From: Rhodobacter sp. | GTDB lineage: Bacteria > Pseudomonadota > Alphaproteobacteria > Rhodobacterales > Rhodobacteraceae | Length of the DNA stretch: 64,000 nucleotides | Assembly (NCBI GenBank): GCA_027484145.1 | Contig: JAIXUH010000026.1 | Span: forward strand, 664,533 to 728,532 | Direction: 5' to 3' | Part shown: positions 1 to 8,361 of the stretch, piece by piece | How the letters are laid out: each line of letters opens with the position of its first letter | Numbering within the stretch: position 1 is the stretch's first letter | Position numbers and translations under genes: made by a program | Notes under the pieces: model-generated | The model's database searches: none | The model's input: only the letters and a program-made list of their open reading frames with translations | Told to the model about the DNA's origin: nothing

Positions 1-21
1 ATGCCAAGGGGTTGTAACGAA

Positions 22-60
22 AAAGACCCCGGCAAGGTCTGCGCCTCTGCCGGGGTCTTT
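22..60 (-). terminator. Rho-independent terminator of the corrinoid protein gene
   Basis: A perfect 13-bp stem (22-34 with 48-60) has a 13-nt loop. On the minus strand the stem is followed by a T run (positions 25 down to 20 region read as TTTTT). It lies about 25 bases after the stop codon of the corrinoid protein gene, as expected for its terminator. Confidence 0.85.
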
Positions 61-86
61 GGAGGATTGCCGCGATTTCGGGCAGA

Positions 87-785
87 TCAGGCGCCCAGTT
101 GGTTGTGCTTGCGCGCGACCCAGGCCTTGGCCGTCTCCACCGCAACGGCGGCGTCACGGCAATAGGCATCAGCCCCGATCGCCTTGCCGAATTCTTCGTT
201 CAGCGGCGCGCCACCGACCAGCACGATGTAATCATCGCGCAGGCCCTTTTCCTTCATCGTGTCGATCACGACCTTCATGTAGGGCATCGTGGTCGTCAGG
301 AGGGCCGACATGCCAAGGATATCGGGCTTTTCCGCTTCAAGCGCATCAAGATACTTCTCGACACTGTTGTTGATGCCCAGATCCAGCACTTCGAACCCGG
401 CGCCTTCCATCATCATGGCGACAAGGTTCTTGCCGATGTCGTGGATATCGCCCTTGACCGTGCCGATCACCATCTTGCCCATGCGCGGCGCGCCGGTTTC
501 CACAAGAAGCGGCTTCAGGATGAACATCCCCGCTTTCATAGCATTGGCCGACAACAGCACTTCGGGCACGAACAGGATGCCATCACGGAAGTCGTTTCCG
601 ACAATCGTCATGCCTGCAACAAGGGCCTTGGTCAGAACATCATAGGGTGTCCAGCCACGTTCGATCAGGATGTTGACGCCGTCTTCGATTTCCTCTTTCA
701 GGCCATCGTAAAGGTCGTCGTGCATTTGCAGCACAAGTTCGTCATCCGACAGTTCGGACAGGATGATTTCGTCATCGTCGGCCAT
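87..785 (-). CDS. Corrinoid (B12-binding) methyltransferase subunit, likely split-MetH cobalamin module
   Basis: 232-residue cytoplasmic protein with the two-part layout of methyltransferase corrinoid proteins: a helical cap domain (about residues 10-95) and a Rossmann-like B12 domain (from about 100). The cobalt-ligating signature D113-x-H115-x-x-G118 is intact, so it should carry a methyl group on cobalamin between two methyltransferases. The ATG at 785 is chosen because AGGAG sits 7 bases upstream; upstream in-frame codons lack this. A homocysteine methyltransferase domain protein lies 1.5 kb away. In Rhodobacterales, methionine synthase is known to be split into separate homocysteine-, folate- and B12-binding proteins, so a role in methionine synthesis is the best inference. 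A subunit of a methylamine or glycine betaine methyltransferase is the alternative. Confidence 0.85.
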   Translation of the reverse strand: MADDDEIILSELSDDELVLQMHDDLYDGLKEEIEDGVNILIERGWTPYDVLTKALVAGMTIVGNDFRDGILFVPEVLLSANAMKAGMFILKPLLVETGAPRMGKMVIGTVKGDIHDIGKNLVAMMMEGAGFEVLDLGINNSVEKYLDALEAEKPDILGMSALLTTTMPYMKVVIDTMKEKGLRDDYIVLVGGAPLNEEFGKAIGADAYCRDAAVAVETAKAWVARKHNQLGA

Positions 786-941
786 GGGGCGCTCCTGAAG
801 CGGTATTCTTCCAACTGTGCATGGGGCCAATCGGCCCCCGCCACTTTCCGTTTTACGACATGCCCCGAATGAAAGCCGACAGCAAGCCTTTGTGCAACAC
901 GACCCCTTGAACTTCGTTCTCTTTATGTTCACATTTGACGC

Positions 942-2030
942 ATGTCAGAGGATCCCTCCAGCCTTCTTCCCGGCCAACGGGTTCGCGCGCGCGGGGCGGG
1001 GTCCAACCTGTCGGGGCGGTTCGAACCTGCGCAGCGCATGGCCTTTGCCGATGGCTGGCAGATCGAGGAAGAGGATCACCTGATTCAGACTGAAGTGCGG
1101 ACCGAAGTGCCCCGTTCGGCCATCAGTTACAACCGCTCGCCCGACCTGCCGTTTGACCGCAGCGTGAACCCCTATCGCGGGTGCGAGCATGGCTGCATCT
1201 ATTGCTTTGCGCGCCCGACCCATGCCTACCTGAACCTGTCGCCCGGCCTTGATTTCGAAACGAAACTGATCGCGCGCCCCGGCATCGCGGACGTGCTGGT
1301 GCGGGAATTGCGGGCCAAGGCCTATCGCCCGGCCACGCTGGCGCTTGGTACCAACACCGACCCCTATCAACCATGCGAGGCGACGTGGGGCCTGATGCGG
1401 CAGGTGTTGCAGGTGCTGTCTGACACCGGGCATCCGACCGCCATTACCACCAAGGGCGCGCTGATCCTGCGCGACCTTGATCTGATCGCGCCGATGGCCG
1501 CACGGGGGCTGGTGCGGGTTGGCATTTCCATCACCACGCTGGATGCGGACCTGTGCCGCAGGCTGGAGCCGCGCGCGCCGTCACCCGCCCGCCGTTTGGC
1601 CATGGTGCGGGCCTTGGCTGATGCAGGGGTGACGATCCGGGTGATGATGTCGCCCGTGATTCCCGGCCTGACCGACCATGAGATTGAACCCCTGTTGACC
1701 GCCGCGCGCGATGCAGGCGCCAAAGCGGCCAGTTGGATCGCCCTGCGCCTGCCACAGGAAGTGTCGCCGCTGTTTCAGGATTGGCTGGCCACCCATGTGC
1801 CCGACCGTGCGGCCAAGGTCATGGCCCGCGTGCGCGAGATGCATGGCGGCAAGGACTACGATTCCGAATGGGGGCGGCGCATGCGCGGGCAGGGGCTTTG
1901 GTCCGACCTGATTGCCCAAAGGTTTGACAAGGCCGTGGCCCGGTTGGGTCTGGCCGTCGCGCTGCCCCCGCTGCGCGACGACCAGTTCCGCCCCCCGTTG
2001 CGGTCCGGCGACCAGCTTTCCCTTTGGTAA
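942..2030 (+). CDS. PA0069-family radical SAM protein (spore photoproduct lyase-like)
   Basis: 362 residues. The radical SAM cluster motif C81-x3-C85-x2-C88 follows an RG pair and is followed by FARPTHAYL, typical of the PA0069/SplB-like subgroup of radical SAM enzymes. A [4Fe-4S] cluster and SAM-derived radical chemistry are therefore expected; the substrate is not known for this subgroup. Residues 1-60 form a family-specific N-terminal region. It is transcribed divergently from the corrinoid protein gene, with 156 bases between the two starts, so they may share a regulatory region. No clear partner gene identifies its role. Confidence 0.85.
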   Translation: MSEDPSSLLPGQRVRARGAGSNLSGRFEPAQRMAFADGWQIEEEDHLIQTEVRTEVPRSAISYNRSPDLPFDRSVNPYRGCEHGCIYCFARPTHAYLNLSPGLDFETKLIARPGIADVLVRELRAKAYRPATLALGTNTDPYQPCEATWGLMRQVLQVLSDTGHPTAITTKGALILRDLDLIAPMAARGLVRVGISITTLDADLCRRLEPRAPSPARRLAMVRALADAGVTIRVMMSPVIPGLTDHEIEPLLTAARDAGAKAASWIALRLPQEVSPLFQDWLATHVPDRAAKVMARVREMHGGKDYDSEWGRRMRGQGLWSDLIAQRFDKAVARLGLAVALPPLRDDQFRPPLRSGDQLSLW

Positions 2031-2221
2031 GGGATGGCCTCCGCAGCGGGGTTCAGCAAAGGGCGGCGCCGCAAACTGGGGTCAGGGTCCGCACTCTGGG
2101 CTGTTGCTCGGCGGTCTGTGCCAACCTTGACACGCAATACAATGTTCACACTGGGGACTGCGATCAGCAGGCCAAGGAATTGCCGGGGTGTCGAGGATTC
2201 TTGCACGCGGCCGGCGGTTTT

Positions 2222-2258
2222 CAGACCTTAGTCTGAACCCCCATCAGACCAAGGTCTG
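2222..2258. repeat. Two tandem 14-bp palindromes
   Basis: cagacc-tt-agtctg (2222-2235, one mismatched pair) and cagacc-aa-ggtctg (2245-2258, perfect) share the same half-site and lie 9 bases apart. They sit between two convergent 3' ends, so they could be a repetitive extragenic palindrome or a protein-binding site. The sequence does not decide between these. Confidence 0.6.
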
Positions 2259-2282
2259 CACCGTGCAGGCCAGCCCAACAAA

Positions 2283-2317
2283 ATAGGCGCGGCACCCGGG
2301 CAGGGCACCGCGCCTTT
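2283..2317 (-). terminator. Terminator of the homocysteine methyltransferase gene
   Basis: An 8-bp stem (2285-2292 with 2308-2315) is followed on the minus strand by ATTTTGTT. On the plus strand only three T follow, so the minus-strand gene ending at 2337 is the likelier client. Confidence 0.6.
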
Positions 2318-2336
2318 GCGATTATGCCGCCTGCCG

Positions 2337-3353
2337 TCAGGTGCGGCGGCCGCGACGTTCGCGCCGTGGGGCCAGTGCATCATCGCCCGTGCCGTCCGAG
2401 GCCGAGGAAAATCCGCCAAGCTTGCCCGCGATATCTTCCAGCGTGGGGCGGGGGCCTTTGGGGCGGCTTTCAAGGGCCGCGCGCATTGCCTTCAGATGTT
2501 CGGGCATCGTGCCGCAGCAACCGCCGATGATCCGCACCCCGGCATCGCGCGCCAGAACCGCATATTCCGCCATCAATTCTGGCGTGCCGTCATAATGGAT
2601 ATGGCCATCGTGATACTTGGGGATGCCAGCATTGCCCTTGGCCACGATCGGGCGTTCGGTGCCGGTCGAGACGAAGCCAAGGATCGTCCGCATCAGGTCA
2701 GACGCGCCAACCCCGCAGTTTGCGCCAAAGGCCAGTGGCGGATTGGGCAGCTTTTCGACCATTTCCGCCATGCTGGACGAGGTGACGCCCATCATTGTGC
2801 GCCCGGCGGTGTCAAAGCTCATGGTGCCGCACCACGGCATTCCGGCAAGGGCGGCGGCTTCGGCGGCGGCCTTGTATTCTTCGGGCGCGCTGATGGTTTC
2901 GATCCACAGCACGTCGGCGCCGCCTTCTTTCAGCCCCTCGGCCTGTTCATGGAACATCTCGACCGCCAAGGCATGCGTCAGGTTGCCCATGGGCACAAAA
3001 ATATCGCCCGTCGGGCCAACCGAGCCTGCAACCACAACCGTGCGGCCCGAGGCATCGGCGATTTCGCGCCCAAGGGCCGCGCCAACCCGGTTCAACTCGC
3101 GCACGCGGCTTTGGGCATCGTGCAGCTTCAGTCGGCTGGCATTGCCGCCAAAGGTGTTGGTCAGAAAGATGTCAGACCCAGCCTCGACCGCGTTGCGATA
3201 GAGCGTGCGGATATTGTCGGCCTTGTCGACATTCCAGAACTCGGGCGGTTCGCCCGCCGACAGGCCCATGTTGAACAGGTTCGTGCCGGTCGCGCCATCG
3301 GCCATGAGCCAGTCGCGGGTGGACAAAAGCTTGGAAAGGGCGTCGTCAGACAT
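2337..3353 (-). CDS. Homocysteine S-methyltransferase domain protein (betaine-homocysteine methyltransferase type)
   Basis: 338 residues, a single Pfam S-methyl_trans-type TIM barrel. The zinc-binding cysteines are present: C213 in the GANCG motif and C279-C280 in the GGCCG motif. The N-terminal DGATGTNL motif is typical of the MetH homocysteine domain and BHMT. It should transfer a methyl group to homocysteine to make methionine, either from betaine or from the methyl-corrinoid protein encoded at 87-785. The latter fits the split methionine synthase known in Rhodobacterales. The last 30 residues are a charged low-complexity tail. RBS is a modest GGTCGAG just before the ATG. It lies 50 bases downstream of the MprF-like gene on the same strand. 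Confidence 0.85.
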   Translation of the reverse strand: MSDDALSKLLSTRDWLMADGATGTNLFNMGLSAGEPPEFWNVDKADNIRTLYRNAVEAGSDIFLTNTFGGNASRLKLHDAQSRVRELNRVGAALGREIADASGRTVVVAGSVGPTGDIFVPMGNLTHALAVEMFHEQAEGLKEGGADVLWIETISAPEEYKAAAEAAALAGMPWCGTMSFDTAGRTMMGVTSSSMAEMVEKLPNPPLAFGANCGVGASDLMRTILGFVSTGTERPIVAKGNAGIPKYHDGHIHYDGTPELMAEYAVLARDAGVRIIGGCCGTMPEHLKAMRAALESRPKGPRPTLEDIAGKLGGFSSASDGTGDDALAPRRERRGRRT

Positions 3354-3403
3354 CTCGACCTCATGTGGTGCAATGCGCCATTCCCATGCCAGATGGACGC
3401 CGG

Positions 3404-5176
3404 TTAGGCAAACGTATTTCCTGCAAGATCATCATGCATGGGCGGCTGGATCGGGCCGGGGCGATGAATGGCGCGGGTCAGGCTGATAGCGGCCAGCACA
3501 AGGCCCAGACGGCTGCCTGCAACCAGATAGCGCGGCTGCCAGACGGGGGCGAAGGCGGATTTGAACTGCCACAACCCCCGGCCGCCCGCAGCCCAAGCCA
3601 CACCGCGCATGACTGCGTTTGCCCCCGCCGTGACGCCGACAGGCACAGCGGCAAGGCTGAACTCTGGCACGCCAAGACGGTGCGCATCGGTCAGGGCGGC
3701 CAGAACAAGGGCGTGCATGGTGCCATCGGGCGCATCGGATGTGTGGCGCATCAGGTCCAGCGTCCAGCCGGCATCGCCTGTCCGCAGGCTGATGAAGGCT
3801 ACGCTTTCAGCCCCGCAGGTGGCGACATAGACCCTTTGCCCCGCCAGATCGGCGGCACAAAAGCGCCCCATCGAAAACCCGCGCTCGCCGCCATGGGCCC
3901 GCGCCCAGACGGTGGCAACCGGGGCAAGGGCCGCCCAGTCGGGATGCGGCGCAAAGCTGGCCACAACGCCCGCCTTGGCAGCCTTGCGCAGCTTGCGGCG
4001 CAATCCGGCGCAGGCGGGGGCGGTCAAGTCGAATCGGGCCATCCTGATCACGGCATCATGCGCGACGATCAGGGGAAGCAGACCTTGGGCACGGGCCACA
4101 GCGGCAAGGCGCGGCGGCGCCTTGTACAGAACCGCCGCACGCAATTCCTCTGCCGCGATCTGGCGCAATTGCGCAATCGCCGCAGCCTCCTGCCCGCGCG
4201 GGACCGACCCCATCGCGGCCACAAGATGCCCGGTGCGACCGAGCGGAAATCCATGGCCTTGGGCCGTGCGGGTTTGCCCCGAGGTGCTGGCACGCCGCTG
4301 GACCGGCCCACTGGCCAGCAGCGGCAGCACCAGAAGGGACGGCGCCGCAAAATAGATCATCCGCCACGCCATGACGGCGGCCAGCAAAACCTCGGGCGGG
4401 GTGGTAGGCAGATGGCCGAGCAAGACCAGTTCGAACGGGCCCAATCCGGCCGGACTGCCCGAAATCAGGCCCGCACCCAAAGCCAGCAGGAAAGCCGGTG
4501 CCAGAGAGGTGGCCGAAACCGTGCCTGGCGGCAACAAGACCCACAGCGCACAGCCCGCAGCCGCGACATCAATCGCGGCAAGGCTGACCATGCCAAAAAG
4601 CGCATAAAGGTTCGGCCAGCGAAACCGCGCCAACTGCGGTCGCCAGAGGCAAAGCGCTAGGATCACCCCGATGGCGGCCGTGGCGATCACCGGCATGCCC
4701 GCCCCCCCGTTGGCCAGCAAAGCAAGCGCAAGCGCCCCCACAAGACCCGCCGCGAGCAGAAACGACAGGCTTACTGCAAGGGTCAGGCGAAACGCATCGG
4801 AAAAGCTAACATTGGGCAGCATGCGCCAGCGGACCAGCGTGCCGCTGAGTAGCCCAAGGCCAAGGGTTTGACTGATGGCAAGGGCACTGATCCCGGCGCG
4901 GCGCATCTGCGGTGCGGGGCGCCCCAGACACAGATGGCGACCCACCAGCACATCATATTGCCCGATGGCGGCATAGCTGACCGCGACCGCCAGAGCCGCC
5001 GCGCCCCATTGCGCCCAGCCGACAGCCCCAAGGGCGACCGACATGGCGGCCGTGTCGAAACCCGCCAGTTGCGTGGCCAAAACGGCCAGGCACAGCGCGC
5101 ACAAGCCAAGGCCAAGCCCGGCTTGTACAATAAAGCGCAGGGCCAGCCTTTGGCCTGCTTGTGTCATCTGCATCAT
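3404..5176 (-). CDS. MprF-like phosphatidylglycerol aminoacyltransferase (flippase plus DUF2156)
   Basis: About 590 residues. The N-terminal half has many hydrophobic segments (roughly residues 10-300), like the flippase domain of MprF/LpiA. The C-terminal half (about 310-590) is soluble and resembles the DUF2156 GNAT-like aminoacyl-phospholipid synthase domain. MprF proteins transfer lysine or alanine from aminoacyl-tRNA to phosphatidylglycerol and flip the lipid, lowering surface negative charge. Substrate cannot be read here. The open frame starts at 5272, but that region overlaps a terminator and has no RBS; the MMQM cluster at 5176/5173/5167 follows GGGGGTG and is preferred. The exact codon among the three is uncertain. 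Confidence 0.8.
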   Translation of the reverse strand: MMQMTQAGQRLALRFIVQAGLGLGLCALCLAVLATQLAGFDTAAMSVALGAVGWAQWGAAALAVAVSYAAIGQYDVLVGRHLCLGRPAPQMRRAGISALAISQTLGLGLLSGTLVRWRMLPNVSFSDAFRLTLAVSLSFLLAAGLVGALALALLANGGAGMPVIATAAIGVILALCLWRPQLARFRWPNLYALFGMVSLAAIDVAAAGCALWVLLPPGTVSATSLAPAFLLALGAGLISGSPAGLGPFELVLLGHLPTTPPEVLLAAVMAWRMIYFAAPSLLVLPLLASGPVQRRASTSGQTRTAQGHGFPLGRTGHLVAAMGSVPRGQEAAAIAQLRQIAAEELRAAVLYKAPPRLAAVARAQGLLPLIVAHDAVIRMARFDLTAPACAGLRRKLRKAAKAGVVASFAPHPDWAALAPVATVWARAHGGERGFSMGRFCAADLAGQRVYVATCGAESVAFISLRTGDAGWTLDLMRHTSDAPDGTMHALVLAALTDAHRLGVPEFSLAAVPVGVTAGANAVMRGVAWAAGGRGLWQFKSAFAPVWQPRYLVAGSRLGLVLAAISLTRAIHRPGPIQPPMHDDLAGNTFA

Positions 5177-5255
5177 CACCCCCGCAGCACCCAACCGGGG
5201 GCATAGTGGCGGCTGGGATGCAAACGCGGGCTTAACGTGACAATTCTTCGCAATG

Positions 5256-5295
5256 CAAAAGGGCCGCCCCATGGAACAACCCGTGGGACGGCCCT
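5256..5295 (-). terminator. Terminator of the zeta inhibitor gene
   Basis: A 12-bp stem with one G-U pair (5260-5271 with 5284-5295) is followed on the minus strand by TTTTGC. It lies just after the stop of the DUF1476 gene and separates it from the MprF-like gene. Confidence 0.8.
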
Positions 5296-5323
5296 GGCAA
5301 GATCATCCGTGGCAAAGCCCGGA

Positions 5324-5638
5324 TCAGAGTTCCGACATCAGCTGTGCCTTGGCCTCGGGCATCAGGGCGTGCAGCTTGGCGCGCACCTCGTCGGCGCTTG
5401 CCTTGTCGCCCAGATCGGCGACGAGCTTGCGGACAACATCTTCCATCCCGGCTTCTTCAAAGTCGGCGCTGACCACTTCCAGCGCATAGGCGGCGGCGGC
5501 ATCACCCGTCTTGCCCAGCAGTCCTGCGGCCCACAGGCCCGCCAGCTTGTTGCGCCGTGCCTCGGCGCGGAATTGCATGTCCGCATCATGGGCATATTTG
5601 GATTCAAAGGCGTTTTCGCGATCGTCGAAGGTGGTCAT
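5324..5638 (-). CDS. F1FO-ATPase inhibitor subunit zeta (DUF1476)
   Basis: 104 residues beginning MTTFDDRENAFE, with K-Y-A-H-D and FRAEARRNKLAG-like stretches characteristic of the DUF1476 family. In Paracoccus denitrificans this family is the zeta subunit, which binds F1 through its N-terminus and blocks wasteful ATP hydrolysis. The protein is all-helical and cytoplasmic. A much longer in-frame reading (to 6979) runs antisense through purC and is rejected. Divergent to purC with about 170 bases between starts. Confidence 0.9.
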   Translation of the reverse strand: MTTFDDRENAFESKYAHDADMQFRAEARRNKLAGLWAAGLLGKTGDAAAAYALEVVSADFEEAGMEDVVRKLVADLGDKASADEVRAKLHALMPEAKAQLMSEL

Positions 5639-5806
5639 GGGCAGGCCCCTTGATTGATGTGACTTTCCCCTCATATGCCCTTCCGAACGCCACCCTTCAA
5701 GGCCCGGCGTGGCTTCTTGCGGCACCGCGTTGCGTGCTGTAAGGGCAATCGAAGCAAAGACGGGGTGCGGTTCGCGCCCCTTGTTGTCATTCGCATCGGA
5801 GAGTTC

Positions 5807-6562
5807 ATGGCACGGCGCAAGAAAGTCTATGAGGGCAAGACCAAGATCCTCTATGACGGGCCGGAACCCGGCACGCTGATCCAGTATTTCAAGGACGACG
5901 GCGCCCCGACCGAAGCGCCCGCCCCGACCGAGGGCAAGGGCGTGCTGAACAACCGGCTGTCGGAATTCTTCATGTCGGGGCTGAACAGCATCGGCGTGCC
6001 GACGCATTTCATCAAGCGCATCAACATGCGCGAACAACTGGTGCGCATGGCTGAAATCATCCCGCTGGAGGTGGTGGTGCGCAACTTTGCGGCCGGAGAG
6101 ATTTCGGCAAAGCTGGGCATTCCCGAAGGCACGTCGCTGCCGCGCCCGATTGTGGAATACTATTACAAGGATGAGCGGCTGAATTCGCCGATGGTATCGG
6201 AAGAGCATATCATCGCCTTCGGCTGGGCGACGCAGCAGGACCTTGACGATATCGTGGCGCTTGCGCTGCGGGTGAACGATTTCCTGTCGGGTGTGATGAT
6301 GGGCGTCGGCATCCGGCTGGCGGACTTCCGCATCGAGGTGGGCCGCATCTGGGAAGGCGACTACATGCGTCTGATCGTGGCAGATGAGATCAGCCCGGAT
6401 AGCTGCCGGTTGTGGGATCTGCGCGGTCTGGGCGAGCGTGGCGACAACCAGCCCCCTCCTGAGCCGGGGCCCCTGGCTGATGTATACAGCGAGTTGGCGC
6501 GGCGCCTGGGGGTGATGCCGTCGAATGTGACGCATACCACCAAACCCACGCTGATCAATTAG
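5807..6562 (+). CDS. purC: Phosphoribosylaminoimidazole-succinocarboxamide synthase
   Basis: 251 residues, the usual size of bacterial PurC. It starts MARRKKVYEGKTK, the typical SAICAR synthetase N-terminus, and carries the NNRLSEFFM and VVVRNFAAGE motifs of the ATP and substrate sites. It joins aspartate to CAIR in de novo purine synthesis. GGAG at 5798-5801 precedes the ATG at 5807; the longer frame from 5675 has no RBS. purS follows 114 bases downstream. Confidence 0.97.
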   Translation: MARRKKVYEGKTKILYDGPEPGTLIQYFKDDGAPTEAPAPTEGKGVLNNRLSEFFMSGLNSIGVPTHFIKRINMREQLVRMAEIIPLEVVVRNFAAGEISAKLGIPEGTSLPRPIVEYYYKDERLNSPMVSEEHIIAFGWATQQDLDDIVALALRVNDFLSGVMMGVGIRLADFRIEVGRIWEGDYMRLIVADEISPDSCRLWDLRGLGERGDNQPPPEPGPLADVYSELARRLGVMPSNVTHTTKPTLIN

Positions 6563-6676
6563 CTCAGCCCTGCCGAACGGCGCGCGGGCCTGCGCGTTGT
6601 GCCCTTTCGCCCCCTTGCCCCGCGTGGGACGGGGCGCTAAGGGAGTGGGCAAGTTTTGGCCAAACCGGGGGTTCCG

Positions 6677-6916
6677 ATGAAAGCGCGCGTCACCGTCATG
6701 CTGAAGAACGGCTTTCTGGACGTTCAGGGCGAAGCTGTGCGCCATGCACTTGGAACGCTTGGCTTTCAGGGTGTGACCGGGGTACGGCAGGGCAAGGTGA
6801 TCGAACTGGATCTGGCCGGAACCGATGCGGCGGCGGCAGAGACCGAAGTGAAGGCCATGTGCGAAAAGCTGCTGGCCAATACTGTGATCGAGAGCTATCG
6901 CGTCGAGATCCTGTAA
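6677..6916 (+). CDS. purS: FGAM synthase subunit PurS
   Basis: 79 residues with the small PurS fold: MKARVTVMLKNGFLD N-terminus, G-F-x-G-V, R-Q-G-K-x-I-E-L and C-EKLLANTVIE. PurS bridges PurL and PurQ in formylglycinamidine synthase. It lies directly after purC as in many alphaproteobacteria, but purQ is not next: it is 11 kb away at 18004-18672 on the other strand. The ATG at 6677 gives the family length; the upstream TTG-type start is unlikely. Confidence 0.95.
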   Translation: MKARVTVMLKNGFLDVQGEAVRHALGTLGFQGVTGVRQGKVIELDLAGTDAAAAETEVKAMCEKLLANTVIESYRVEIL

Positions 6917-6942
6917 GCGTCGCTTGTGCGGCAGATGCGGCC

Positions 6943-7012
6943 GGGGGGCTGTCTGCCCCCCTGCATTGGCCAAGGCCAATGCGCCCCCCGAGGATATTTT
7001 CAGACAGAAAAT
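6943..7012 (+). repeat. Dispersed structured repeat, copy 1
   Basis: Three hairpins in a row: GGGGGC-TGTCT-GCCCCC core (6943-6961), a 20-bp palindrome gcattggcc-aa-ggccaatgc (6963-6982), and after ccccccgaggatatttt a 6-bp hairpin attttc/gaaaat (6996-7012). A second copy, inverted, is at 53327-53382 with the same outer blocks and a different central palindrome. Copy 1 lies between the convergent ends of purS and the P450 gene and may act as a terminator. Confidence 0.75.
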
Positions 7013-7014
7013 GG

Positions 7015-8361
7015 TCAGTTTCTGCGGCTGATTTTCAGCCAGATTCCGTCTTTGGCCCGGACCGTCAGATGCGCGACCGGGACCGGTGTGCGCCCGTCGA
7101 CGACATCAAACCGGAAGGCGCGGGTCAGGAGTGCGAGAAGCAGCGTGCCCTCGACCATCGCAAAGCCGGCACCTGTGCAGACGCGCGGACCGGCGGAAAA
7201 AGGCAGATAGGCATCGCGAGCGCCGGCCCGGGTTTCCTCGCGCGACCAGCGGTCGGGATCGAAGCTGTCAGGGTCGGCCCAAAGCCGTTCGTGCCGGTGC
7301 AGGTGCCATGGCGACAGCACGATCTGCGCGCCGGGCGCAATGGCGCGGTCGCGCATGGTTTCCGGACCGGCGTTTTCGCGCACCATCATGGGCACGGGCG
7401 GATAGAGCCGCAGTGTTTCGCGGAACACATCGCGCGTGAACTTCAGCCGCGAGAGGGCTGAAAAGTCTGGTGTATCGGGCAGGCTTGCCGCTTCGGCGGC
7501 GACGCGGGCCTGTGCCTGCGGGTTGCAGGCCAAGAGGTAGAGCGCCCATGACAGGGCGGAGGCGCTGGTTTCATGGCCTGCCAGAAAGAAGATCGCGACC
7601 TGATCGACCATTTCGGCCGTGTCGAACCCGGCACCGGTTTCGGGGTCGAGTGTGGTCATGATCTTGGTGGCCAGATCATCGGGGGCAGTGCCTGCGGAAA
7701 TTTCGCGCACGCGGGATTCCGTCATTGCGGTGATCAATGCCCGGATCCTGTGGGCGGCGCGCAGGGTGGCGCGGCGGTGCAGGCGCGGAAACCAGCGCGG
7801 CAAGGGCAGGAAGGCCGCGATGTTCAGAATGGGTTGGGTGCGCTGATAGGCGCGGAATTCGTGGAAGACCGCTTGGGCCGTTTCATGCTGGATCGGGATC
7901 GAGAACAGGGTGCGAAAGATCACATCGGCGGCGGCGTGGCTCATTTCCTCTTCAACCTCGACGGTACCGAGGGGCAGGCGGGCCACGGCGGCATCGGCGG
8001 CGGCCCACATGGCGGGCAGGGTGTCGCGCAGGCGACCGCCTTCGAAGGCGGGGTCGATGATGCGGCGCTGGTGCTTCCAGACCGCGCCATTGGTGACAAA
8101 GACCGAGTTGCCGAGGAGAGGGTTCAGCCCCTCGCGGATGCGGTTCGACTTGGGGAAATCATCGGGCCGTTCGGTCAGAACGCGGGCGATCAGGGCGGGG
8201 TCGTTGCACAGATAGCTGCGAAAGAACGGGGTACGGAATTCGGCCATCCACGCGCGGTAAAGCCGTGCGGGCTGGGCGGACAGGATATCTTGCCGAAACA
8301 GCCGTAAATGACGCCAGAGCGACACGCGGTCCGGGCGCGGGGTTGGTTTGGGCGCGATCAT
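7015..8361 (-). CDS. Cytochrome P450
   Basis: 448 residues. The haem-thiolate loop FSAGPRVCTG (cysteine near residue 395) fits F-x-x-G-x-R-x-C-x-G; the I-helix AGHETSAS and the K-helix E-T-L-R are also present. No N-terminal membrane anchor is obvious, as usual for bacterial soluble P450s. The substrate is unknown; the sequence has the look of the broad fatty-acid/alkane-oxidising bacterial group. Its ATG overlaps the stop of the preceding membrane hydrolase gene by four bases (ATGA), so the two are translationally coupled and probably act together. Confidence 0.93.
   Translation of the reverse strand: MIAPKPTPRPDRVSLWRHLRLFRQDILSAQPARLYRAWMAEFRTPFFRSYLCNDPALIARVLTERPDDFPKSNRIREGLNPLLGNSVFVTNGAVWKHQRRIIDPAFEGGRLRDTLPAMWAAADAAVARLPLGTVEVEEEMSHAAADVIFRTLFSIPIQHETAQAVFHEFRAYQRTQPILNIAAFLPLPRWFPRLHRRATLRAAHRIRALITAMTESRVREISAGTAPDDLATKIMTTLDPETGAGFDTAEMVDQVAIFFLAGHETSASALSWALYLLACNPQAQARVAAEAASLPDTPDFSALSRLKFTRDVFRETLRLYPPVPMMVRENAGPETMRDRAIAPGAQIVLSPWHLHRHERLWADPDSFDPDRWSREETRAGARDAYLPFSAGPRVCTGAGFAMVEGTLLLALLTRAFRFDVVDGRTPVPVAHLTVRAKDGIWLKISRRN

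Larger units (their letters stand above)
2031..2336. other. 306-base intergenic region between convergent genes
   Basis: No convincing gene. It holds two similar 14-bp dyads (2222-2235 and 2245-2258) and a terminator hairpin at 2285-2315. The short open frames here lack ribosome binding sites and family resemblance. Confidence 0.6.

Noticed and set aside
99..872. 257-codon open frame on the plus strand opposite the corrinoid protein gene
   Set aside because: It is antisense to a gene with clear motifs, has no RBS and its protein is His/Gly-rich in the way of antisense frames of G+C-rich genes.
5639..6979. Long N-terminal extension of the zeta inhibitor frame on the minus strand
   Set aside because: It runs antisense through purC and purS and would make the 104-residue family protein over 550 residues long; a good start exists at 5638.
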